This document shows, one piece after another, positions 33,242-40,026 of a stretch of 64,000 nt of DNA; within the stretch, counting starts at the first letter, position 1, and each line of letters begins with the position of its first letter. Position numbers and translations under genes: made by a program. Below the pieces are notes generated by a model. The model was not told where the DNA came from, did no database searches, and saw only the letters and a list, made by a program, of their open reading frames with translations. Where the stretch lies: the NCBI RefSeq assembly GCF_035975855.1, contig NZ_CP109055.1:2294001-2358000 (forward strand), read 5' to 3'. This DNA is from Streptomyces sp. NBC_01304 (GTDB lineage Bacteria > Actinomycetota > Actinomycetes > Streptomycetales > Streptomycetaceae).

Positions 33242-34036
33242 TCACCAGAGCGGCCGCCAGAGTTCGGGGGCCTGTACGGGGCGGCGGAACGCCCGGGTCC
33301 TGGGCCGCCGTTCGCGGACGTAGCCCTCCACGCCGCCCTGTCCCGGGTTGCCTTCGGGGCCGGGCACGTAGTCGCCGGTGCCGCCCGGCTCCTCGCCCTC
33401 GGCGAGCGGCTCGTCGGCCGGGCCCTCGCCGTATCCGTAGCCGTATCCGAAGCCGTTCAGCTCGTCGCCCTCGCCGGGCGGCGCCTCCGGTGCGGGCGGC
33501 ATGGGGGCGACCAGGGGCGTGGGGGCGGCGTACTGCATCGCGGGCGGCAGCATGCGCGGCGGTCGGCGGCCGCGTACGGCCCGCAGCACCTGGGGCAGAT
33601 AGCGGGCGGCCAGCGGCAGCACCGTCTTGGCGAGGGCGGGTATCAACGACCAGAACCCCACCGGGGATCCGAGCCCGTCGTACCCCTCGACCCACTCGTA
33701 CAGCCGCCCGTCCCGGCCCCGGCGCACCTCGCCCGGCACACACCTGGCGGTGTGGGCGGCCTGCGGCTGGAAGGTGTGGCCGAGCTCGTCGGTCTCGCCG
33801 TACCAGCCGAGGGGTTCTTCCTGGCCGTACTGGCCCATGCCCGCCGGCTGGCCGTACCCGGCGACGTCCTCGTACTGGCCGCAGGTCCCGTCACCGGGGC
33901 AGTCGCCGTAGCCGCACATCGCGCAGCCGTACGCACCGTAGGCGCCATATCCGTCGAGCCCTTGCACGGTCATCAATTCCTCGTCGCCGAGGTCGAATCC
34001 GTCGTCTAGTCCGTCGTCTAGTCCGTCGTGGAACAT
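33242..34036 (-). CDS. Gly/Tyr-rich protein with Cys knuckle
   Basis: Protein of 264 residues dominated by low complexity: an Asp-rich repeat at the N-terminus (DGLDDGLDDGFD), Gly/Tyr-rich stretches (YGAYGAYG, FGYGYGYGEG) and a Pro/Ala region. A compact Cys motif CAMCGYGDCPGDGTCGQ (residues 38-54) recalls the knuckle in 32040-32561. One hydrophobic segment near residue 130 (GFWSLIPALAKTVLPLAARYL) could be amphipathic or membrane-associated. The N-terminal Asp repeat comes from a 12-bp tandem repeat near 34004-34028. It is probably an intrinsically disordered, self-associating component. Confidence 0.8.
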   Translation of the reverse strand: MFHDGLDDGLDDGFDLGDEELMTVQGLDGYGAYGAYGCAMCGYGDCPGDGTCGQYEDVAGYGQPAGMGQYGQEEPLGWYGETDELGHTFQPQAAHTARCVPGEVRRGRDGRLYEWVEGYDGLGSPVGFWSLIPALAKTVLPLAARYLPQVLRAVRGRRPPRMLPPAMQYAAPTPLVAPMPPAPEAPPGEGDELNGFGYGYGYGEGPADEPLAEGEEPGGTGDYVPGPEGNPGQGGVEGYVRERRPRTRAFRRPVQAPELWRPLW

Positions 34037-34049
34037 GCCTGAGGTCTCC

Positions 34050-34625
34050 CTACTGGACGTCGCGCTCCAGGTAGCCGTCGAGGACCACCCAGACGTTCCG
34101 GGGGCCCGTCTCGCGCGCCACGGATCCGGGCAGCCCGCGCGGGAAGAGCATTTCGACCCGGAAGTTCTGCTGGGGCTCGATGAGCACCGGCTCGGCGAAG
34201 CGGAAGGTGGCCATCGGGTCGGGCATGCCGTGGCTCAGCGGCGACGCGCTGCTGCCGGAGAACACCCCGGCGCCGGCCGGGAACATGAACGTCGGCGCGG
34301 TGATCGCCTCCTTCTCGCCGACCAGGAGCGTCACCACGGAGCTGAAGATCAGGTCTGGGATGAAGGGGTCCGGGTGGTCGTGGACCGGCGCCGTGTCGCT
34401 GACGACCACGCGCATCGCCCGTGCCTCGAAGCTGTTCAGGCTCGGCAGCACACCGGCCGCCTGCATGTTGGTCTCGAGGCGTGTCTTGTCCTGTACGTCG
34501 ACGAAGAAGCGGATCACGCGAGGGTCGGTCATCCGGTCCTCGAACGTCTCACTGTCGTCGCGCAGGAAGAAGGCGTCGTAAAGAGGGCTGTGCAGCTTCT
34601 CCTTGACGCCGGTCACCCGTGCCAT
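34050..34625 (-). CDS. Beta-rich structural-like protein
   Basis: Protein of 191 residues without a signal peptide. It has regular beta-type segments (DPRVIRFFVDVQDKTRLETN, RAMRVVVSDTAP, DLIFSSVVTLLVGE) and ends QNFRVEMLFPRG, then RNVWVVLDGYLERDV. The pattern is reminiscent of phage virion or jelly-roll proteins, but I cannot assign a family. A good GGAGA ribosome site precedes the ATG at 34625. The upstream leader contains an exact 16-bp duplication. It is 13 nt from the next gene in a tight operon. Confidence 0.83.
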   Translation of the reverse strand: MARVTGVKEKLHSPLYDAFFLRDDSETFEDRMTDPRVIRFFVDVQDKTRLETNMQAAGVLPSLNSFEARAMRVVVSDTAPVHDHPDPFIPDLIFSSVVTLLVGEKEAITAPTFMFPAGAGVFSGSSASPLSHGMPDPMATFRFAEPVLIEPQQNFRVEMLFPRGLPGSVARETGPRNVWVVLDGYLERDVQ

Positions 34626-34638
34626 GGCCTCGCTCTCC

Positions 34639-34670
34639 TTTCACGGGTATCGCGTTTCACGGGTATCGCG
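34639..34670. repeat. Exact 16-bp tandem duplication
   Basis: TTTCACGGGTATCGCG occurs at 34639-34654 and again at 34655-34670, in the 64-nt gap upstream of the 34050-34625 gene and just after the stop of the transglutaminase-like gene. Confidence 0.85.
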
Positions 34671-34689
34671 GGGAATGCGGTCCTGGCGT

Positions 34690-35823
34690 TCAGCGCACGC
34701 GTGCCGTGCGGTGGTCGCGGGGGTACGCGTACGGGACGGGCGGGCGGTACGGGGCCTGCGGCGCGTAGGGCAGGGCGGGCCGATAGCCCTGACCGGGGCG
34801 GTAGCCGTAGCCCGGCCGGTACCCGTAGCCGGGTCGGCCCTGGCGCCAGTACCGGCGGGCGGGCGGGACGTAGAAGGGGGCGGTGGCCGGGTAGTACGCG
34901 GGCGCCGGATAGGCGTTCCAGGGTCCGGGGTAGCCGGGCGTCTGGCCGGGATACGTCCCGGGTGCGAGCAGCGCGGCCGCCAACCGGGCCGCTGTGCGCG
35001 GGCGGTGGCCGGGGCCGAGCCCGGACTGCCAGATCCGGCGCAGCACTTGGCGCAGCCAGGGGTCCTGGCCGAGGCGGCCCTCGGCGCGCAGCTGGTCCCA
35101 GACCGCCCGGACCCGGGGGTCGCGCGCGGGCAGCCCCGGCCGGCGTACCGCCGCGATCAGGTCCGCGGCCGGTCCCGGGGGCGGCTGTCCTAACGGGCCG
35201 TCCAGGGCCCCCGGGTCCATGGCGGCCGGATTCATGGACGGCGCGTTCACGGCCGACGCGTTCATCGGCGACGCGTTCCTCGCTGCCGAGTTCATGGCAC
35301 ATCCCCTTCGTGTTCGCGTACGCAGCGAAATGACCTTCTTCACCGGGCTGTCGGGCGCCCAGCCCATGGGGTGCGGCATCGTCGCGTCCAGGGCGATCCA
35401 GCGGCCGCGGTGGCCGGCCTCGGGATAGACGTGCGTGAACAGGCCGGGCCGGTCCGGGTCGGGCCCGGCGAGGACGATGCGGACCGGGTGCCCGACGGAC
35501 TCCAGCAGCGCGCCGAGCAGGATGGTCATGTCGTCGCAGTCACCGGCCCGCAGCTGGAGCATCCGCCGGGCGGAGTGCAGGAGTTCGACGCGGTACGGGT
35601 CGCGGGTGTAGCGGACGTTGCGGCGCACCCACTCGAACAGGGCCCTGATCTCGGCGAGATAGTCCTTGGCGGGCACACCCTCGACGCCGAGGATGTGCAC
35701 GGCCCGGCGGCGTACCGCCATGTCCTTGGCGCCGCTCAGGATGAGGGCGCGGATGTGCCGCACGGTCCGCGCGGTGCCCGCGGTTCCCGACGGGATGCGG
35801 TACGTGGTGATCCGCACGGTCAC
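34690..35823 (-). CDS. Transglutaminase-like protein with Tyr/Pro/Gly-rich tail
   Basis: Protein of 377 residues. The first 165 form a transglutaminase/cysteine-protease-like domain with the full triad: Cys in LRAGDCDDMTILLGAL, His in FTHVYPEAGH and Asp in WIALDATMPHPMGW. Similar domains occur in phage-like loci and may cross-link or process partner proteins. The C-terminal half is an Asn/Met-rich spacer, a small helical block and a Tyr/Pro/Gly tail with GYGYRPGYGYRPGQGYRP repeats. The GTG start at 35823 overlaps the preceding stop by 4 nt. An internal ATG at 35295 has its own GGGG site, so the tail may have been a separate gene. Confidence 0.85.
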   Translation of the reverse strand: MTVRITTYRIPSGTAGTARTVRHIRALILSGAKDMAVRRRAVHILGVEGVPAKDYLAEIRALFEWVRRNVRYTRDPYRVELLHSARRMLQLRAGDCDDMTILLGALLESVGHPVRIVLAGPDPDRPGLFTHVYPEAGHRGRWIALDATMPHPMGWAPDSPVKKVISLRTRTRRGCAMNSAARNASPMNASAVNAPSMNPAAMDPGALDGPLGQPPPGPAADLIAAVRRPGLPARDPRVRAVWDQLRAEGRLGQDPWLRQVLRRIWQSGLGPGHRPRTAARLAAALLAPGTYPGQTPGYPGPWNAYPAPAYYPATAPFYVPPARRYWRQGRPGYGYRPGYGYRPGQGYRPALPYAPQAPYRPPVPYAYPRDHRTARVR

Positions 35824-36158
35824 CCCCGCCCACCGGCGCGGACGCTGTCGAGGAGGGCGTGTTCGCTGAGCGGCCGGGTGAAGCAGCCGCCCGTCGGCGG
35901 GTGGACGCGCAGGGTGGTGCGGTGCGCGGAGCACTCGACCACGGTGGTGCCGGCCGCGACCGCCACGGAGCGCATGTCCCGCCCGAAGCCGTCGTACGGG
36001 CCGGTCTCCAGGAGCAGCACATCGGGGTGGGTCGCCGCGACGAGCGCCGTCACGGCGTCCACCGGGCATTCCTCGACGAGGAATTCGGGCGGTCGCAGGA
36101 TCGCCCGGATGCCGCGTCCGGCGATGCCACCGAAGCCAGCCACCAGAACTCGGAGCAC
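35820..36158 (-). CDS. Stand-alone receiver-like protein
   Basis: Protein of 112 residues whose pattern (LRVLVAGFGGIAGRGIRAIL, then HPDVLLLETGPYD and GTTVVECSAHRTTLRV) resembles a response-regulator receiver or small Rossmann domain. The acidic pocket is missing and Glu/Thr replace the phosphoacceptor region. A strong GGGGGAGG lies 6 nt before the GTG at 36158. It is the first gene of the transglutaminase operon and follows two LuxR genes on the same strand. It may be a sensing or partner subunit for them. Confidence 0.75.
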   Translation of the reverse strand: MLRVLVAGFGGIAGRGIRAILRPPEFLVEECPVDAVTALVAATHPDVLLLETGPYDGFGRDMRSVAVAAGTTVVECSAHRTTLRVHPPTGGCFTRPLSEHALLDSVRAGGRG

Positions 36159-36284
36159 ATGCCGCCTCCCCCGCTCGCTGCCGTTCGCCGGTTGGGTACG
36201 CCTCGACGCTAGGCCGGTGCGGGAGGCCGTACGAGAGGCGGCCGGGCAGTCAACCGGGCAGCCGCTACCGCCTGTTGGGGCGTC

Positions 36285-36908
36285 CTAGAGGGCGCCCTGG
36301 CGGACCACCGTGGCCACGGCGTGGGCGCGGGTGCGGCAGTTCAGCTTGGTCAGGGTGTCGTGCACGATGTTCTTGACCGTGCGCTCGGAGTACGCGAGCG
36401 CTCCGGCGATCTCGCGGGTGCTGCTGCCGTCCGCGAGCAGCCGGAGCACATCGAGCTCGCGCCGGGCGAGCAGGCCGGTGACCGCGCGCAGCCGCCCGGC
36501 GCCGCCGAGGTCGGCGAGGAGCCCGGCGAGCAGCGCGGGCGGCAGTGCGCCGGTGCCTGCGGCGATCGCGTCCACCGCGGCGACCAGGCCCTCGGGGGTC
36601 GTCTCGGCGCGCACCAGCAGCCCGGCGAAGCCGCACTCCAGGGCCGGGCGCACCCACTCGGGCCGGGCCGCGTCGAGCAGCCCGAGCAGCGGCAGCGGCC
36701 GCCCTTCGAGGAGCGCCGCGAGGCCGGGCAGGCACTCCGGGTCCGCCCCGGTGACCAGGAGCGCGGCCGCGCCCAGGTCGGGCGCGGGCAACAGCCGCGC
36801 GCTCTCCCCGACGATCACGAAGCCGGCCCTGGTGAGGCAGTCGGCCAGGCCCCGGCGGAAGATCACGTTCGGTTCGTCGAGCCACAGCGGGACGTCTGCA
36901 TGCTTCAT
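36285..36908 (-). CDS. LuxR-type regulator with degenerate receiver (A)
   Basis: Protein of 207 residues from the ATG at 36908. The C-terminal HTH is clear (LARRELDVLRLLADGSSTRE, then SERTVKNIVHDTLTKLNCR). The N-terminal domain keeps the receiver outline (DVPLWLDEPNVIFRRGLADC) but lacks the phosphoacceptor Asp; the expected strand reads AALLVTGADPECL. It probably works without phosphorylation. A longer start at 37007 is open but adds an unconserved Cys-containing segment. It neighbours a paralogue at 37057 and the operon at 29900-36158, its likely target. Confidence 0.85.
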   Translation of the reverse strand: MKHADVPLWLDEPNVIFRRGLADCLTRAGFVIVGESARLLPAPDLGAAALLVTGADPECLPGLAALLEGRPLPLLGLLDAARPEWVRPALECGFAGLLVRAETTPEGLVAAVDAIAAGTGALPPALLAGLLADLGGAGRLRAVTGLLARRELDVLRLLADGSSTREIAGALAYSERTVKNIVHDTLTKLNCRTRAHAVATVVRQGAL

Positions 36909-37038
36909 GCCGCAAGCAGAGCAGTGCCCGGCGTCCCCGGTGAAGCGGCCGCCGGGGCGGACCTCGGGGCAGACCGGGACCGGGCCTTGCCCCGAAGGGA
37001 AGGTCAACTGCCCGTAGGCGCGGGCGAGTCGGTACGTT

Positions 37039-37074
37039 TCAGATGAGCCCGTCCCGTCAGATGAGCCCGTCCCG
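37039..37074. repeat. Exact 18-bp tandem duplication at a stop codon
   Basis: TCAGATGAGCCCGTCCCG at 37039-37056 and 37057-37074. The second copy contains the stop of the LuxR gene (37057-37059); the first repeats the same end codons beyond it. Confidence 0.85.
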
Positions 37075-37719
37075 GATCGCGGTGGCCACCGCCTGGGCCC
37101 GGCTGCGCGCCCCGAGACGGTACTGGGCCTGCTGGACCACGCTCTTGACCGTGCGCTCCGAGAACCCGATCCGGTCGGCGATCTCCCGCGTCCCGCACCC
37201 GTCGGCGAGCAGCGCGAGGACCTGCCGCATGCGGTCGGTCAGCGCGTCGGCCGCCCGCGCCTCGGCCCGTACCGGCCGGGCGCCCCGCAGCTGGAGCCCG
37301 CAGGCGGCCGCGTGCACGGCGGCGAGCAGCTGCTCCTCGGTGAGCCGGGAGCGGGAGAGCACCGCGTCGGCCGGGGGCCGGCCCGGCTGCCCGTCGAGGC
37401 AGCAGGGGTCGGCGCAGATCAGCCGGGGCGGCCCTTCGACCGGCCGCCCGGCCTGCCCGTCGGCCTGTCCCTCGCCCTGCCCCTCGGCCGTTTCCGATCC
37501 GGTCGGCCCGGGTGCCGCGCGGGCCGAGGCGAGCACCACGTCCACGCCGTCCGGCACCGGTCCGAAGGGTGCCTCGTGCACCACGAGGAGCGCCTCGTCG
37601 GTCTCCAGGCACGCCACCAGGCCGCGCCGGAAGATGTCGTTCTCGTCCACGACCGCGACCCTGATCACCTTGCGCCGCCCGCCTTCGGACACCTGCCGCG
37701 GGACGCTCGTCGGGTCCAT
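37057..37719 (-). CDS. LuxR-type regulator with degenerate receiver (B)
   Basis: Paralogue of regulator A, about 220 residues. The receiver begins VIRVAVVDENDIFRRGLVAC, so the acidic pair is kept, but the phosphoacceptor strand reads DVVLASARAAP with no Asp. The HTH is intact (MRQVLALLADGCGTREIADR, then FSERTVKSVVQQAQYRLGAR). A Gly/Gln-rich insertion (EGQGEGQADGQAG) breaks the receiver. I use the ATG at 37719 (GAGG 6 nt upstream); a GTG at 37737 or 37668 is possible. No sensor kinase is adjacent. Confidence 0.85.
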   Translation of the reverse strand: MDPTSVPRQVSEGGRRKVIRVAVVDENDIFRRGLVACLETDEALLVVHEAPFGPVPDGVDVVLASARAAPGPTGSETAEGQGEGQADGQAGRPVEGPPRLICADPCCLDGQPGRPPADAVLSRSRLTEEQLLAAVHAAACGLQLRGARPVRAEARAADALTDRMRQVLALLADGCGTREIADRIGFSERTVKSVVQQAQYRLGARSRAQAVATAIRDGLI

Positions 37720-38066
37720 CGGGTACCTCGGGTCCACCTGACCACCCCCCGGGACGGCCGGGCCGTTCCGCCTCCATTATTCGTGGGGGCGCCGTCGGAC
37801 AAGGGCATCACTCCCGGCCAGAACCGGCTCGGGCACCGGCACCCCGGTGACTGCCTCGTACAGATTCCGTGGAGATTACGCCGCCGTAACTTACTGAAGA
37901 GTCAGAATCCCGTCCGGATTCTGCCCCAACCTCGCCCCTTGTGACCGTATTTACCCGGCTGACCTGTACCGATACCGCGCGCCCCGACCTGGAATGACCC
38001 CCTCCCGCCGGGGCGCACAGTGGGGTACCGTCACCGGCGCTGTGCGGAGCGCCACTAGGAGAACCA
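37720..38066. other. Intergenic region with two inverted repeats
   Basis: This divergent gap between LuxR B and the acyl-CoA ligase holds two dyads: TTACG and CGTAA at 37876-37889, and CAGAATCC and GGATTCTG at 37903-37923 around 5 nt. It is AT-richer than its surroundings near 37860-37960, consistent with promoters. No coding signal was seen. Confidence 0.5.
37903..37923. promoter_or_regulatory. Inverted repeat upstream of acyl-CoA ligase
   Basis: Perfect 8-bp arms CAGAATCC and GGATTCTG with a 5-nt centre, 144-164 nt before the ligase start. It could be an operator or the foot of a transcript hairpin. Confidence 0.35.
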
Positions 38067-39890
38067 TTGCGCGAGTTCACCTCCCCTCCCCTGGCGTCGG
38101 CGCCGCCGGTGGGCGGCCTTGCAGACGCCGTCTTCGACCATGCCCTCGAGGACCCGCACCGGACCGCGTTCGGGCGCAAGATCGACGGCCGCTGGCAGGA
38201 CGTGACGGCCGCCGAGTTCCGTGACGAGGTGCTCGCGCTCGCCAAGGGTCTGCTCGCGCACGGCGTGCGCTTCGGGGACCGCGTCGCGATCATGTCGCGG
38301 ACCCGCTACGAGTGGACGCTCTTCGACTTCGCGCTGTGGACCATCGGCGCCCAGGTGGTGCCGATCTACCCCACCTCCTCGGCCGAGCAGGTCTTCTGGA
38401 TGCTGCACGACGCCCAGGTCTCGGCCTGCGTGGTGGAGCACGAGGACCACGCGATGACGATCGGCTCGGTCATCGACCGGCTGCCGCAGCTGCAGCGGCT
38501 CTGGCAGCTGGACGCGGACGCGATGGGCGAGGTGCGGGCGGCCGGCGAGCACATCGACGACGAGGTGGTCCAGCGCCACCGCCGCGCCGTGACCCCCGAC
38601 TCGGTGGCCACGATCATCTACACCTCGGGCACCACCGGCCGCCCCAAGGGCTGCGTGATCACCCACGCCAACTTCATGTACGAGGCGGACACGGTCACCG
38701 AGCGCTGGGAGCCGGTCTTCCACACCAAGTCCGGCGACGTCGCCTCGACGCTGCTGTTCCTGCCGCTCGCGCATGTCTTCGGGCGAATGGTGCAGATCGG
38801 GGCGGTGCGCGCCGGGGTCAAGCTCGCCCATCAGCCGGACCTGAGCGCGGCGGCGCTGCTGCCCGATCTGGCCGCGTTCCGGCCGACGTTCATCCTCGCG
38901 GTGCCGTACATCTTCGAGAAGGTCTTCAACGCGGCGCGCAGGAAGGCCGAGGCCGACGGCAAGCTCGGCCCCTTCGACAAGGCCGTCGAGTGCGCCGTGA
39001 AGTACGCGGACGCCATGGAGCAGAAGGCGTTCGGGACGGGCCCGGGGCCTTCGGCGGGGCTGCGCATGCAGCACTCGGTCTTCGACAAGCTCGTCTACTC
39101 CAAGGTGCGCGACGCGATGGGCGGCCGGGTGCGGCACGCCATGTCGGGCGGCTCGGGCATGGACCGGCGGCTCGGTCTCTTCTTCGCGGGCGCCGGCGTC
39201 ATCATCTACGAGGGCTACGGGCTGACCGAGTCCACGGCGGCCGCGACCGCCAATCCGCCCGAGCAGACCCGCTTCGGCACGGTCGGCCGCCCGATCCCCG
39301 GCACCACCGTGCACATCGCGGACGACGGCGAGGTGTGGCTGTACGGCGACCAGGTCTTCCAGGGCTACCTGGGCGACCCGAAGGCGACCGACGCGGTGCT
39401 GCACGACGGCTGGCTCGCGACCGGCGACCTGGGGGCGCTCGACGAGGACGGCTATCTGACGATCACCGGCCGCAAGAAGGAGATCATCGTGACCTCCGGC
39501 GGCAAGAGCGTCTCCCCCTCGCAGCTGGAGGAGCGCGTACGCGATCACCCCTTGGTCGCCCAGTGCATCGTGGTCGGCAACGACCGTCCGTACATCGCGG
39601 CGCTCGTCACCTTGGACGCCGACTCGGTCGAGCACTGGCTGAACATGCGCGGCAAGCCGACCCTCGCACCCGCCGATCTCGTCCGCGACCCCGATCTGGA
39701 GACCGAGATCCGGCGGGCCGTGGTGGCCGCCAACACCCTGGTCTCACAGGCCGAGTCGATCCGTACGTTCCGGATCCTGGCGCACCAGTTCTCCGAGGAG
39801 CACGGTCTGCTCACCCCGTCGCTCAAGCTCAAGCGCAAGGCGATCGAGCAGGCGTACGACACTGAGGTCGAGGCTCTTTACCGGAGCTGA
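38067..39890 (+). CDS. Long-chain fatty-acid--CoA ligase (FadD15-like)
   Basis: AMP-forming ligase of 607 residues that activates fatty acids to acyl-CoA. The ATP motif is TIIYTSGTTGRPKGC, the linker motif EGYGLTESTAA and the late motif GWLATGDLGALDEDGYLTITGRKKE is split across the hinge. GGK near residue 480 and the C-terminal SLKLKR carry conserved lysines. The TTG start has AGGAG 5-6 nt upstream. It is upstream of a branched-chain-type importer on the same strand, 136 nt apart, with shared operator-like repeats at its stop codon, so the pair may handle a lipid or branched acid. Confidence 0.94.
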   Translation: MREFTSPPLASAPPVGGLADAVFDHALEDPHRTAFGRKIDGRWQDVTAAEFRDEVLALAKGLLAHGVRFGDRVAIMSRTRYEWTLFDFALWTIGAQVVPIYPTSSAEQVFWMLHDAQVSACVVEHEDHAMTIGSVIDRLPQLQRLWQLDADAMGEVRAAGEHIDDEVVQRHRRAVTPDSVATIIYTSGTTGRPKGCVITHANFMYEADTVTERWEPVFHTKSGDVASTLLFLPLAHVFGRMVQIGAVRAGVKLAHQPDLSAAALLPDLAAFRPTFILAVPYIFEKVFNAARRKAEADGKLGPFDKAVECAVKYADAMEQKAFGTGPGPSAGLRMQHSVFDKLVYSKVRDAMGGRVRHAMSGGSGMDRRLGLFFAGAGVIIYEGYGLTESTAAATANPPEQTRFGTVGRPIPGTTVHIADDGEVWLYGDQVFQGYLGDPKATDAVLHDGWLATGDLGALDEDGYLTITGRKKEIIVTSGGKSVSPSQLEERVRDHPLVAQCIVVGNDRPYIAALVTLDADSVEHWLNMRGKPTLAPADLVRDPDLETEIRRAVVAANTLVSQAESIRTFRILAHQFSEEHGLLTPSLKLKRKAIEQAYDTEVEALYRS

Positions 39891-39967
39891 CGGGTCATCA
39901 GCACGCGCCACAGCCAGAACTGACGGTCCATCAATTCCCGCTGCGACAGTTATTGACGGTTCATCAG
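39888..39967. promoter_or_regulatory. Triple operator-like repeat TGACGG(N)2CATCA
   Basis: Three copies occur upstream of the importer: TGACGGGTCATCAG at 39888 (overlapping the ligase stop codon), TGACGGTCCATCAA at 39921 and TGACGGTTCATCAG at 39954. Each is a partial dyad (CTGA and TCAG ends in the first). The spacing is 33 nt, about three helical turns, so bound dimers would lie on one DNA face. Confidence 0.55.
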
Positions 39968-40026
39968 GTCCCGCACAGAATCACCGTCACACTGCAACAT
40001 TCCTGTTTGGCGGAGGGATCCCGACC

